DNA of 64,000 nt from Sporodiniella umbellata (taxonomy: Eukaryota; Mucoromycota; Mucoromycetes; Mucorales; Rhizopodaceae), in assembly GCA_025677835.1 (NCBI GenBank), contig JAIXMR010000005.1, positions 290,001 through 354,000 of the forward strand, given 5' to 3'. The notes under the pieces were generated by a model, which was given only the letters and a program-made list of their open reading frames with translations, had not been told where the DNA came from and made no database searches. The translations under genes were made by a program, and so were the position numbers. Of this stretch, positions 1-11,798 are shown one piece after another (position 1 is the stretch's first letter; each line of letters starts with the position of its first letter).

Positions 1-543
1 AAAGTTACCGTAATGTCTTTTATATGTTGATTGGTTTCTAAAAGAGACAGCATCACTGTGAAAAAGTCGTCTCTTGCCACATACTTGGGAAATACACATA
101 AAGTATCGATATCAGCATCTAAATGTTCAAATTTTTTTTTTTTTTTTTTTTTTGGTTAAGCTTTGTATTAAAGACTGCTTTCTTGACATCTTACCAGTAG
201 CATTGACACCAAGTCGGTAGCTGCCATAGGTCATAACTTTTCCACCTGCTTTAATTGCCATTTCATTCGAAAAGCCTTGTCTTTCATAAACAATCTGGAC
301 AAACTTTTTTGTCAATTCATCTAAAGAGTTCAGGACATGCTCTCTGAAAGTAAAACGAGATGAATATGTAGCTTTGTTTACTCAAGACACTTACCTTAAT
401 TGCGCTCTTTCTTTTGAATCGTACAGCCCGTACAATTTCAAAGCTGTTTCAAGCTCTTCAGTAAGCTTTATATCACGCTCTTTAGGCCCCTCAAGAGACA
501 GAGGTAAGGTTATACCAGGGTAAGGATTTTGTGTTTCCAACAT
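1..543 (-). CDS. PAP1: Poly(A) polymerase, N-terminal part (cut by window edge)
   Basis: Three exons are visible (543-398 approx., 343-195, 118-1); the gene continues beyond base 1. Poly(A) polymerase adds the poly(A) tail to nuclear pre-mRNA in the cleavage and polyadenylation complex. The protein starts MLETQNPYPGITLPLSLEGP. It contains the signature GGKVMTYGSYRLGVNATD followed by ADIDTLCVFPKYVARDDFF, which is the nucleotidyltransferase GS...DxD motif with the two metal-binding aspartates. The last intron (194-119) contains a long T run on the plus strand. The gene is divergent from U1-70K and they share a 190-bp intergenic region. Identification is confident. The end of exon 1 is placed from a GTAAG donor near 397. 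Confidence 0.9.
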
Positions 544-731
544 GTAGAGAGAGAAAAAAAGAAAAGTAATACGTTTACTATTTTTATTTTTTATTTTGAA
601 GCCAATAAGAGGTCCTTATTTAAATACAGTCACCTACTTTTTTTTTAAAAAAATAAGAATCATAATTTCTTTTTCTTTGTTATTATTACTATTTATTTTT
701 TTTCTGTGCTTTAACGCAGACCAAAAATAAA
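544..731. promoter_or_regulatory. Shared divergent promoter of PAP1 and U1-70K
   Basis: This 188-bp AT-rich region lies between the start codons of two divergent RNA-processing genes. It contains T and A runs but no TATA box I would defend. Both mRNAs must start inside it, so co-regulation is possible but only inferred. Confidence 0.5.
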
Positions 732-1854
732 ATGACAGACAAACTTCCACCCAATCTACTTAAACTTTTTGCACCTAGACCTCCTTTACCTTATCATCCT
801 CCCCTTGACAAAGATCCTCAAAAACGTGCAGGATGCACTGTCACTGGCATCGCGTCCTTAGTTCCCGAATTAAAAAACTATGACCCCGATTACGTGCCCT
901 GGAAATCGTTAGCAGAAAAACGAAAAGAAAAGGTATTTTTTTGTTTTTTTTTTACTACTGTTTTTGCTCTTGTTATCTCTTGTCATTGTCAAATATAACA
1001 ATAGGGCAATATACACAAATAGAAAACTGTGCTCTAAAGTTTGTTTCTAGGCTGAAGCGAAAAGAAAAAAAGCAGAAGAGGACTTGGAAAAAGCCCTAGC
1101 AGAATGTAACATCTTCAAAACGCAAAAAAAAAAAAAAAAGCCATGCGAATTGTCAAAGATACTAAAAAAAACTGTTGTAGATGATCCTGAACAAGATGAG
1201 AGTATTACAGGAGATCCCTTCAACACTCTTTTTGTGACCCACTTGAGCCAGGATTTAAATGAAAGCGACTTGCAGAAAGAGTTTGAAATATACGGCCATA
1301 TTAAAAAGGCAAATATAAATGCATATATATATATATATATATATATATACAAACTCAAGTTCTTTAAACTCACACGATGGCCTTATAGATTCACTTGATC
1401 CGTGATAAAAAGGGAATTTCCCGCTGTTACGCTTTTATAGAATTTGAAAGAGAAAAAGATATGCGTGGTAAGCGAGAATGCCTTCCGCTGATTACTTTTC
1501 TAATCACTTTTTTTCTGCTTAGTGGCTTACAAGGATGCAGACGGAATAAAGATACTTGGACGTCGTATACTGGTAGATGTCGAGCGTGCCCGTACTGTCA
1601 AGGGATGGAAACCTCGTCGATTGGGTGGAGGTTTGGGTGGAAGAGAACACAAACCAACTCTTTCCAGTAGCTCCCATCGTGATCGTGGCTATCAAGAAAG
1701 AGGCTTCAGCCGACAAAGCTATAGCAGAAGAGACGATGATAAAAAGAGATCGCGTATGCGCTCTAGAAGCAGAAGCCCAAGAGGCTACAGAGAGCGTGGC
1801 GGCGATAGATATCGTGGAAGAGACAGATCAAGAGAGCGTGGCAGAAGATATTAA
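732..1854 (+). CDS. SNRNP70: U1 small nuclear ribonucleoprotein 70 kDa (U1-70K)
   Basis: Four exons (732-932, 1051-1308, 1389-1467, 1523-1854) give 289 residues. U1-70K binds stem-loop I of U1 snRNA and helps recognise 5' splice sites. The N-terminal U1-70K region ([20 protein letters not shown]) is followed by an RRM with RNP2-like TLFVTHL and RNP1-like CYAFIEF. Then come the family signature [20 protein letters not shown] and a short Arg/Ser/Asp-rich tail. Intron 2 (1309-1388) has a GC donor (AAAAAG|GCAAAT) and ends TTATAG. No GT donor is available there, and the reading frame stops if the intron is kept. That intron also holds a (TA)n repeat. Exon 2 contains a run of 16 A encoding five lysines. 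AATAAA-like signals follow the stop. Confidence 0.93.
1322..1348. repeat. (TA)n microsatellite inside U1-70K intron 2
   Basis: About 13 TA units lie inside the GC-AG intron of the U1-70K gene. Similar (TA)n tracts occur in introns of the CSC1 channel gene (about 32822-32852) and the PLD gene (about 57929-57942). Confidence 0.9.
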
Positions 1855-2068
1855 ATCAATTGTAAAAATAAAGAATAAAAAAAATACAAAAACATAAAAA
1901 AGCCAAAGAAAAATTTAGTCAGTGTCTTCCCGTGAGATTATTGTAGTCCATTTCATATGAAGTTACACATAATCTAATCTTTTGTCCCTCCCTCTATTTA
2001 TACAAACTTTTTTCTTTCTTCTTTCTTTTTCTCTTCCACCTCAACTTCTTCCCACATATATTCGTGTA

Positions 2069-4466
2069 ATGCCTGCTGAAGTCACCGATTTTAAAATAAA
2101 AGAAATCACACAAGTTTTGAAAGAGCAAGTATGCGATACCCCCGAAAACAGATTCCTTCCTCGCCATATAGATCTAAATCCCACCAAAGCTCCAGACAGT
2201 TCAAGTGCCAATGTGATCAGTATTAAGAAAGAGAATGTTGAGCTGAGCACTTTGTCTCCTAGAGAGCAGGAAAAACAAAGTAAAGTTGATAGTTTTTTTT
2301 TCAAACAGTGATACTAAAAAAAAAAAAAAAAAAAAAAGACGAAACTGCCCTAAAGGGTATGGATTTCTTATTAAACAATGAATTTATGGCTGCCAAAGCT
2401 ATTTTTGAAGAAAAAGCCAATGCGTAAGTTTGTTAAAGGCAGGTCTTGATTTTCTCACTCAAGCTTCTTGTACAACATAGAGACCCATTGAACGCACTAG
2501 CACTGTCTTCTATGGCTTTTTTGAAAGGTAAACGCAGCACAAAAAACAAACTGAAAGATAGATAAACACTTAAAGTTTCTTTTTTCTTTGTTAGCTATTA
2601 TGGTAATTGTATTTGTATAGTAAAGAATTTTTAGACTTATTTATATGTAGACTTCTACAGAGCAAGATTATACTGCGGCACTTGAAGCTCTCAACACTAC
2701 GTACGACATTGCTTTAGCACAAATAAATGGTTTCAAAGGACCTTCAAAAGTGACAAGTTACTTTTCTGGCTACTATAACTTTTTCAAAGGTAGTAATGAC
2801 TCTCCAACAGCGCATAGCGAAAGCCGGATCTCAGCAAGCTATATACCAAACAGTGTTTTAAGAGCCCATGTCATCAAAGCCGAATGTTCCCTACAAATCG
2901 CAGTCATACATTTACTATATGAGTCGGTTGTTGGTTACCTCAAATGTGGATTGAATTTAAAAAGAGGTATGTGCATAGTCTGACTATTTTGAACAGTGTC
3001 TTACCTTTATATATACATATAAAAGCATACAATTCCTATAGCTATGTATGGCAGGAATATCAGAAAATGGGTGCTGATTACTTGGCTTTTATAGACGCTG
3101 ACACTCTATCGTGTCTTCAATTTGGGTAATAAAAAACAGAGGAAACCTGTACATTGCTTTAATTAAACGGAGACGAAATATAGTATTGGGGCCGTTCAAT
3201 TGATATTGTCTTTATTGCCTGCAAAAGTGATGAACGCTATTTATTCCTTTGGTTGGAAGCCTGATCGAGAGCTCGGGTTTAGTTTGTTGAACCAATGCAT
3301 AAAAGAGAACCGTATTAGATCCTCTATGGCCACTATTGTGTAAGCTCAACCAAAAATTTACTGCTTGAGTAGAAGACTTATACTACTTTATCTTTTCTTA
3401 GTTTGTTAATTTACTACTCCACAGCTATCTCATTTGCACCTCTCGTCCTTTCAGACACCTACAAAAAAGCGGCCATGAAGGTATGGTGCCTTGATTTTAA
3501 ACTTTAAAAACTTACTCTTTTTTTTTTTTTTTTTTTTTCAAGACTTTACTAGAGACCCAACAAGCACATCCAAACTCAACCATATACTTGTATTTTGCGG
3601 GTCTAATGGCTCGCTTAGGATTCGACTTGCCACTTTCTACACAATCGTTCTTATACACAGCTGAATTCAGTCGCGGAGAGTGGGCTCAGATAGCATTGAC
3701 CAATACATGCCGGTTTGAAATCGGTATTAACCATATGATTACCGGTAACTGGGAAAAAGCAGCAACCACATTCAACTATCTCTACGATCAAAAATACGGG
3801 TCTGCAGCATTCTGTAGGTATCTTGAAGGTGCATGTTATGAGATGATGGGTGAGCGAGCAAAAGCCGTTGTTCTTTTTGCGGAGGTTCCTCAACTAGTCA
3901 CAAAGAAGCTGGGTGGTAGACTTTCAGACGTAGATGCCTACGTTCTTCGAAAAACAGCTCTTTTTCAAAAAAGCGGATATCAGAATATAGATTTTTTTGT
4001 ACCTGCGCTAGAGGTTTTGTGTCTAAAGAACTTGCTTTTCTATCAGTCCCACGAGTTATTACGTGCAAGCTTGAAACGCATCGACCACGGGTTGACAGCA
4101 ATTCAAAAGTGTATGGATATAGAATTGGAAGAGCGTATGAAAGAAATTCTTGTGGAAAGCGATTTCCCAGATTACTACAATGAACTTGCTTCGCTTTACG
4201 TGGTCAAAGGTACTATTTTGAATATATTGGGTTTACCGGAAGAGGCTTCTCTAGACCTCAATTGGATATTGGACCATGAAGACTATATATTGGATGACAC
4301 TTGGGCTATACCGTTTGGCTTATGGGAGATTGGTGTATCGTGTTGGAAAATGGGTATTAAAGAAAAAAGTCAACAGGCCTGGAAGCGGGCGGTGGATTAC
4401 AGTCAGTACAATTTTGAGCTTCGTCTCGCGGTTCGCTTAACACTAGCTTTAACTCAAACAGATTGA
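2069..4466 (+). CDS. IML2: IML2/TTC39-family TPR-like protein
   Basis: Nine exons: 2069-2279, 2339-2423, 2481-2527, 2595-2602, 2651-2966, 3026-3125, 3184-3339, 3402-3480, 3543-4466. All phases agree and the product is 641 residues. The family (Iml2, also called DUF3808; animal TTC39) is a helical-repeat protein associated with mitochondria and inclusion-body clearance in yeast. Family-like segments are GMDFLLNNEFMAAKAIFEEK, GIGAVQLILSLLPAKVMNAI and FYLYFAG-type repeats in the long last exon. Exon 4 is only 8 nt (CTATTATG); it restores the frame and supplies Ala-Ile-Met in the conserved stretch MAFLKAIMTSTEQD. Its 3' end converges on mS23, 70 bp away. Confidence 0.85.
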
Positions 4467-4536
4467 AAAGAGTTGATCTCTCTATCTCTCTCTTTTTTTA
4501 ATATGTATAAGTTTATTTTATCGTCAATAAAAAAAG

Positions 4537-5253
4537 CTAAAAGTTTGCATCTGCTTCTTGGCCAGCACGTAAGGCTCTTTCTTCAAGGTATATTCCTCTA
4601 TCAGTCCATTTCTTTGGATTGGCGTTCAATACCTTAACCATCTTCTCCTTTGCCTTTCTTTCTTTGTCCTCTTGTTGTGCTCTAATCTTGTAGAATTCTG
4701 AAGTGGCCTGGGCATAGGCTTTTCTTTCTGGCAATCTTTCGTGAGTCATTAGATGAAGTTGATATTTGATGACACTACAATGGGCTTTTAGTACATTCGT
4801 TCACAAGTTTCCATTGTGTACTTACGCCTCTCCATCAACTTCAGAGAGATGCATACCATCTAAGAGAAGTTTGCTAAAGTCGGTACGGTTTGTTCCCAAA
4901 TCATTTTCCACTAAAGTCTTAGGTCTTGCTAATTCAAAAGGGTGTTCTTTGTAAAACTTTCTTCTTAATTTGTCTTCAGGGTAGACGATGGCGCGCGGTC
5001 TAGGTGGAGGTGTGCGCAAATGTTTTTGTGAATAGCGCTGGGTCTTCATAACTCTTTTTGTTTCAAACAATTCCTTTTCAATCTCTGTCTGTCCAGAAAC
5101 ATTGACGTGTGGGTTTTGAGAACGAATAATACTGGGTCCAGGAGGAATGGCCTGAACGGCTGGAAGCCAAACAGGGGCTCTTTTCAATAACTTCCCCTTC
5201 AACTGATTTGAAACGTATTTGGCGATCTGAATGGGTGCTGGACGATAAGCCAT
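4537..5253 (-). CDS. RSM25: Mitochondrial small-subunit ribosomal protein mS23 (Rsm25)
   Basis: Two exons (5253-4826 and 4774-4537) around a 51-nt intron give 221 residues. mS23 is a structural protein of the mitochondrial 37S/28S ribosomal subunit. Fungal Rsm25 features are visible: an N-terminal block with GKLLKRAPVWLPAVQAIPPG, a central EDKLRRKFYKEHPFELARPK block closely resembling the yeast family signature, and a basic C-terminal helix. The start is the first ATG, about 85 bp downstream of a T/A-rich region shared with the divergent HECT gene. The 3' end lies 70 bp from the IML2 stop, with no room for long untranslated regions. Confidence 0.85.
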
Positions 5254-5737
5254 TGTTGTTTATTCTATAAGGTGTTTGAAAAAAAGGACCCTAGTCGCTT
5301 TAAAAAAAAAAGTAGGTTCCTTTTTGTACAACGGTTAATTCCCATCCCGCAGTGGCTTATCTACTTTTTTTTTTTTTTATCGCTGTAGTAAATTGAGTAA
5401 AGGCGCTTTCTCAATAAAATAAACGACGCTCGTCAAAACAAAATAAAATGAAAGACAATTATTTTTTGCATAGATCAATCGTTGCACTAGGCTGCTGCTT
5501 TGCGGAAAAATATAGAGACGGCAAAAATCGTGGGAGAAAAGCAATTAGAACAAATAAATAGGGTATTACACGGTATATTGTCTGTGTGTAGTCATAGTAA
5601 AGAAATGGGCTGTTGCTGGTTACATTTTGATTCCCTTATGCTTGAAAGTCGGTTTTGAACTCAGTAGTCACAACGAACAAAATGCGGGTTTTTATTTCAC
5701 TTTGTTTTTGTTCTTTGCTCAATACACACCTCTTACA
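5254..5737. promoter_or_regulatory. Divergent intergenic region between mS23 and HUL4
   Basis: This 484-bp region contains several A/T runs (around 5300 and 5367-5379) and no coding potential that I can support. It must contain both promoters. An in-frame upstream extension of HUL4 from about 5627 exists but resembles a leader rather than conserved protein. Confidence 0.5.
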
Positions 5738-8524
5738 ATGACCGAATTAAAAGAACCGTTTAACAGTATAGACAGGAGAATTACGGAAAGTGACCTACTT
5801 TTGCACCCTAAGCAATCACCATTACATCACAATAATGGCGTTTCATCAGAGCCCAGTAGCTTAGTAGGCCCCCTTTTATTTTCTAGTTAGATAAAGATAT
5901 TAATAAAACCGCCACTGGTATAGACATCCTTAGGGAAGTGTATATGCTGCAATAGGTACAAGTAGTATATTGAAAGTTAAGAGATACTTACTTTTTTTAA
6001 GTGAATTGAGATATCCACAAACCATTTCTCGATTTCGGTGCCCTGGCTGCGATACTATAAACGACCTCAAACCCCATATTCGAGATCAACTAGGATACCA
6101 ACCTCTCACTATTAAACTGATAAAAAAATCGATATATGAATGCAAGCAAAAGGAAAAGTCAAAAAGGGGCTGTTTGAGCGACAAAGAGCGTGAAGGAATT
6201 TATGAACCTATGGAAAAATTGTTAGAGACAACCTTCAGCAGCTGGGTCTGCTTAAATCATAGCTTCTTAGATGTAAAAAAAAAAATTATCTCAAGAACCT
6301 ACCTAATAAAACATATCAAATAGGGGAAAGATACGACTTTAGATCATAGCGGTATAGATATGAACGATGTTCGAGATACTTATCGAATTTTATTGAGTTT
6401 GGTAAGAAAAGAGTGCTTTAGCCTTTTAACAAACAAACTGTAGCCTGTGAATGTAATCCGTAGCATGATGTCTGCAACCGACCGCTTACTAAAAAGACCG
6501 GCTGTTCCATTGCGCAAAATTAGTGATATCAGGTTTCTTCTGATTGTTTTGGAAGTAAAAGATACAAAAAAAAAAGAAAAAAAACAGCATACATATTGAT
6601 CCCTAACTTCTTCCAGAATCCGTTGCTAGCGCAGCATAATTTTCCTGCAGAAACCAAGTATCATCACAATTTACTAAAGCGGATTTTTGGTATTCTTAGC
6701 TGCCTTAATCACGATTGCCATCATGCCTTGATAAATTGGTTAACAAGGTGAGTGCTTTTTGTAGATGTACAAAAATAATGACCACCTTGTAGATACCCTC
6801 AAAAAGAATTTACTGCCAAAATTGAGCTGGTACACACATTTTTGAGTCACCGAATTTCCAGGGCGAGAAGAACACAACTGAGTTTACCCAAATCTTATGA
6901 AGCGGACTGGAAGATAGCCAGCGCAGCAAGAGTTATGGCACTACTATGTAAATAAGATTATCCTTTACTAATTTCACTGATAGCGTTAAACTCATCTATT
7001 CCGCTTAGTCACTGCAAACAACCAGGTCAACAAAGTATCCATATGCAGTTTCTATAATACTATGACTGACTGTATCAATCTGATGGGCGACTTTGAGTCA
7101 TGGCAGTCGGTTAACGGAAAGTTCACTTTCTGTCAATACCCATTCCTCATCAGTATGGGATCGAAGATGAAAATTGTGGAGATAGATGCAAAACAACAAA
7201 TGGAAACCAAGTGGCGGGAAGCATTTTTCAACATGTTGTTTTATCAAAAAATCTCAGCCCCATACCTTATTCTAAGGGTCTCTAGAGAAAACCTGATTGA
7301 GGATTCTTTGAGACAAGTAAATTGCATCCTACTTTATATAGTGATTCATACTCTTTATTGTAGTTAGCACAAAACGAACTTGACTTAAAAAAGTCACTTC
7401 GTATAGAATTTATTGGTGAAGAGGGTGTAGACGCGGGAGGTTTGAGGAAAGAGTGGTTTCTTTTGTTGGTTCGCTCGCTATTTGATCCACAATATGGCAT
7501 GTTTACATATGATGAAGATTCAAATCTATGTTGGTTTAATCCCGCTAGTTTTGAAAATGAGGATCAATTTTTTCTTGTGGGCGTTGTGCTTGGGCTAGCC
7601 ATTTATAACTCTACCATTCTTGACGTCCATTTACCTACAGCTTGCTACAAAAAACTGCTTAATGTTCCAGTTGTACTCGACGACTTAAAGTCGTTCCGTC
7701 CAGCTTTGAAAAGAGGATTTACCCAACTACTGGAATTTGAAGGCGATGTAGAAGGTGTTTTTTGTCGGTCCTTTGTTGCTGAAATCGATAGGTTTGGAGA
7801 GCGAGTTTGTATACCACTGATACCCAATGGCGAAAATGTTGTAGTTACAGAAGAAAACAGAGAACAATTTGTATCTCTTTACGCCGAATTCCTTTTAAAT
7901 ACCAGTGTGGAAAGACAGTTTGGAGCATTTAAGCGCGGATTTTACCACGTCTGCGGTGGAAACGCTTTATCAGTAATTTTTTTTTTTTTTTTTTTTTTTG
8001 GTAAAGAAAAGAAACTAATTAACAAATGAACAAAGCTTTTTCTGCCAGAAGAGATTGAACTTCTTGTTAGAGGAAGCGATGAGCCATTGGAAATAAGCGA
8101 TTTGAAAAGCCAAACCGAATATGTTGGGTTTGATGAAAACGAGGAGACCATAGTGTAAGAAGACTCTGTTATAACGAAATTGGCTTACATTATCATTTTT
8201 CTAGCAACTTTTGGAGCATTATGAAGGCAATGGACCCTCAAATGCAGAGGCGACTGCTGATGTTTGTCACTGGTAGTGACCGTATACCAGCTACTGGAGC
8301 AACACAAATGCATCTTAAAATTACTTGTGGAAATAATGGCGATAGTGACAGGTAAAAGAGACCAATTAAGTCGGCGATATAACAATCAACTGTAATCTAT
8401 TAGATTACCGTCCGCACATACATGCTTCAATCAGCTTGTATTGTATAAATACCATACCAAGGATAAATTGAAGAAAATGCTGTACACAGCGATACTAGAG
8501 AGTCAAGGATTTTATGTGAAATAA
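5738..8524 (+). CDS. HUL4: HECT-type E3 ubiquitin ligase, Hul4/HECTD2-like
   Basis: Twelve exons are inferred: 5738-5839, 5887-5939, 6002-6272, 6324-6401, 6444-6554, 6617-6747, 6793-6947, 7009-7316, 7364-7972, 8036-8154, 8205-8351, 8404-8524. The product is 734 residues. HECT ligases accept ubiquitin from an E2 on a cysteine and pass it to substrate. The N-terminus has a CxxC element ([11 protein letters not shown]). The HECT domain starts near [11 protein letters not shown] and carries [15 protein letters not shown] and [19 protein letters not shown]. The catalytic Cys lies in [16 protein letters not shown] near the end. The first donor, GTTTCA at 5840, is non-consensus, but phase and the family-like segment [19 protein letters not shown] support it. 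Intron 9 contains a 22-T tract. Identification is firm; the first two exons are less certain. Confidence 0.88.
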
Positions 8525-8897
8525 ATTGATCTTTGTTTTAAAAATCCCATTTTAGCTTTTTTTTTCTTTTTTTTTTTACTATCAAATGAATCTGCCTATC
8601 AATTTTATCGATATTTTTTTAGTATGAAAATGTGACCTTATTTTGGAAAGGAAAGTCATTGATGTCATGTAAACCAAACTAACCAGCTAAAGCTCTGAGT
8701 TGATCTTAGAGATCAAGCACCCGGGTTGCACAGAGAACAAAAGCTACAGGCATGTCTTGCTCAACACATTGACATGGCCATTTTGATAACCGATTAGACA
8801 GGTAGGGTTTACCTATAAATACCGACACAACTTTCATTTCTTTTGCTTTTTTTCTCTGAGTCTTTTTTTTTTTTTTTCAGACTGGCATATACATCTA
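8525..8897. promoter_or_regulatory. PFK promoter region with TATA box
   Basis: A TATAAATA box lies at 8815-8822, 76 bp upstream of the PFK start codon. It is followed by a pyrimidine-rich tract ending TTTTTCAG at 8880. That tract resembles a splice acceptor, so a 5'-UTR intron is possible. The rest is HUL4 3' flank. Confidence 0.5.
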
Positions 8898-11798
8898 ATG
8901 CTTTCACAAGGCTTATCCCATTTCGCTCTCAACGCGTCTTCTGAAGAAGAGCTACAGCAAACGATCAAATTCTACCAAAAGCTTGGCTTTAATGTTGTAT
9001 CTGACAAAGCTGCAACCGACAAAAGCGTTTGGTTAAAATCTTCCAACACTACTATTCACTTAGCTTTGAAATCAGACACTAAAAAGCAGAATAAAAATGG
9101 CAAAGACTGGTCTCTCGAAGAAGCAGCTCTTGCATTCTCTGTGGAAGATATAGAGGTAAAGTTTTTTTTTTTTTTTTGGCAAAAATTTTTTTTATTACTT
9201 CATGCTTAAAGACAATATTCCTAGGCTATTAAATCTCAACTCGCTGCTATGAACATTACCACCCAGGATAAAAGCACCGAAAGCTATACTCAGCTCTATG
9301 TACTAGACCCTCTTTCTAATGTTGTCATGTTTACGTCGATAAACATGACCGATAATGCTAAGGAGGCAGTAGACACCGCTTCAAATAAGAAACAAAAAAT
9401 AGCTGTTATCACTTCTGGCGGGGATGCACCTGGTATGAACCCAGTTGTTCGCGCTGTAGTTCGTTATGGTATCACCAAAGGATGCGATATATTTGCTGTT
9501 TATGAAGGGTATCAGGGTACGTTTTTTTTTCTTTTTACAATCTATAGCCTGGCTTGCTAAATGTAAAAATAGGTCTTGTAGACGGAGGTGATTTGCTAAG
9601 AAAAATGGACTGGAAAAGTGTACATGGCTGGTTATCTGTAGTAAGTATTTTCTTTAGCTCTAGTGAAATTGCAGGATTTTAACTGTTATTAGGGAGGCAC
9701 AACAATTGGTACCGCTCGCTGTATGCCATTTAAAACACGGGAAGGCCGCCTTCAAGCCGCACAAAACTTGGTCAAAAATGGTATTAATGCTCTTATCGTC
9801 TGTGGTGGAGACGGTTCTCTGACTGGCGCAGACCTTTTCCGTTCAGAGTGGAGCGGATTGTTGGCAGAATTAAAGGAATCTAACCGAATTACATCAGAAG
9901 AGGCTGAGACTTACAAGCATTTAACAATTGTGGGTTTAGTTGGTTCCATTGACAACGATATGTCATGTACTGATATTACCATCGGAGCTGTTACCTCTTT
10001 ACATCGCATTTGCGAAGCAGTTGATGCTGTTTCCACCACCGCTTTGTCTCATTCCCGTGCATTTGTTATTGAAGTAATGGGTCGCCACTGCGGTTGGTTA
10101 GCTTTGATGGCTGGTATTGCCACAGGTGCTGACTTTGTTTTCATTCCCGAAAGACCTCCTCAGGAAGACGATTGGGAGTCTGCTATGTGCTCTGTTGTAG
10201 AACGTCACAGAAGTTTAGGAAAAAGGAAAACAGTTGTGATTGTTGCTGAAGGTGCTATGGATAAAAACTTGAACCCCATCAAAGCTGAGTATCTTAAAGA
10301 CATTCTTACCGACCGTTTGGGCCTCGACACCCGTGCTACTATCTTAGGTCATACTCAACGAGGCGGTGCACCTGCCTTCTTTGATCGTTACTTGGCCACT
10401 ACTCAAGCTATTGAGGCTGTTGATGCAGTTCTTGAATCTACGCCAGATATACCTTCTCCCATGATCGGTATGAATAACAATAACATCACGCGCTTTCCTT
10501 TGATGAAAGCTGTTGAGCTTACTCGAGAAGTTGCCAAGGCTATTGAAGAAAAAGACTTTGATCACGCTATGTCTCTTCGTGACCCTCAGTTTGTTGAAGA
10601 ACTAGATGCGTATAGTGCTACCACTATTTTAGACGACAATTCTATTGGACTTCCAAAGCATCAACAGCTGAGAATTGCTATTGTACATATGGGTGCTCCC
10701 GCAGGCGGTATGAATGCTGCTACCCGTACTGCTGTTCGCTACTGTTTGAATCGAGGACACACTGCTATTGCAGTTAATAACGGCTTCGCAGGCCTTGCCC
10801 GTGGATCTATGAAGGAGTTATGTTGGATGTCTGTCGACGGATGGACTGCTTTAGGCGGTTCTGAGTTAGGAACTAACCGTGCTGTTCCTGGTCAAGATAT
10901 TGATATGGGTATGGTTACATATCAACTCCAAAAGAACCAAATACAAGGGCTTTTGGTGATTGGCGGTTTCGAAGCTTATGTAGCTATTGATCAATTGCGC
11001 AAGGCTCGCGACCAATACCCTAGTCTACGTATCCCTATTACTCTTATTCCAGCTACAATTTCGAACAATGTGCCTGGTACAGACTATTCTCTTGGCTCAG
11101 ACACTTCTTTGAACTCTATAGTTACCTCTTGCGATGCAATTGTTCAGTCAGCCCAATCTTCTCGTCGCCGTGTATTTGTAGTCGAAGTGATGGGCGGACG
11201 CTCAGGCTATTTGGCTGTAGAGGCTGGTCTTGCCGTTGGTGCTCAAACAGTATATATTCCTGAAGAAAAAATCAATTTATCTCGTCTTCAATCTGATGTA
11301 AACCACCTCAAGTCGATGTACAAAAACGACGATCCTCATCACCCAGAAGGCCGAATTGTTCTTCGCACTGAAGACGTTTCAAAGACTTATACTACTGATG
11401 TAATCTCCAATGTATTAAAGGAGGAGGGTAATGGTGTGTTCGACTCTCGAACAGCCATTCTTGGCCATATTCAACAAGGTACCACACCTTCCTCTTTGGA
11501 TCGTATTCGTGCCACTCGCATCGCTATGAGAGCTATACAATTTATGGAAAAGCACAGCATTGAACCTTTGAACAAGGCACATAAAGATAATGCCGTTGCT
11601 CCAATTGATTTATCAAACGTGAAAGAGTCCGTCTCTGTCGCTGGTATTCATGGAAACTCTATTGTATTTACCCCAGTTGAAGATTTAATGAAAGGAACAG
11701 ATATGAAGAACCGCAAACCCCACAAAGCTTGGTGGGCCAAACACCGACCCATCATTGATCTTTTGGCTGGCCGTGATTTGTTCACTGCCTCAGACTAA
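8898..11798 (+). CDS. PFK1: 6-phosphofructokinase with N-terminal glyoxalase-like domain
   Basis: Four exons (8898-9155, 9225-9516, 9573-9640, 9693-11798) encode 907 residues. The enzyme phosphorylates fructose 6-phosphate in cytosolic glycolysis. Residues about 1-135 form the glyoxalase/VOC-like extension of fungal PFK ([18 protein letters not shown]). The duplicated PFK halves follow. The N half has the ATP-binding loop [16 protein letters not shown], the catalytic region [10 protein letters not shown] and [15 protein letters not shown]. The C half has [16 protein letters not shown] and [15 protein letters not shown] and serves a regulatory role in eukaryotic PFKs. The introns cluster in the first 800 bases and the remaining 2.1 kb is uninterrupted. 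Codons are T/C-ending and regular, as expected for a highly expressed gene. Confidence 0.96.

Noticed and set aside
2280..2310. A 31-nt intron in IML2 ending at AAACAG
   Set aside because: It is too short to splice and breaks phase; the 59-nt intron ending after the A run fits the conserved frame.
8881..8897. T-rich tract ending in CAG before PFK as proof of a 5'-UTR intron
   Set aside because: A TATA box at 8815 gives a simple start site; without transcripts the intron remains only a possibility.
10344..10565. Minus-strand frame inside PFK and many similar antisense frames (for example 57440-57925, 55451-55858, 3651-3893)
   Set aside because: They are shadows of strongly conserved genes on the other strand and have no domain of their own.
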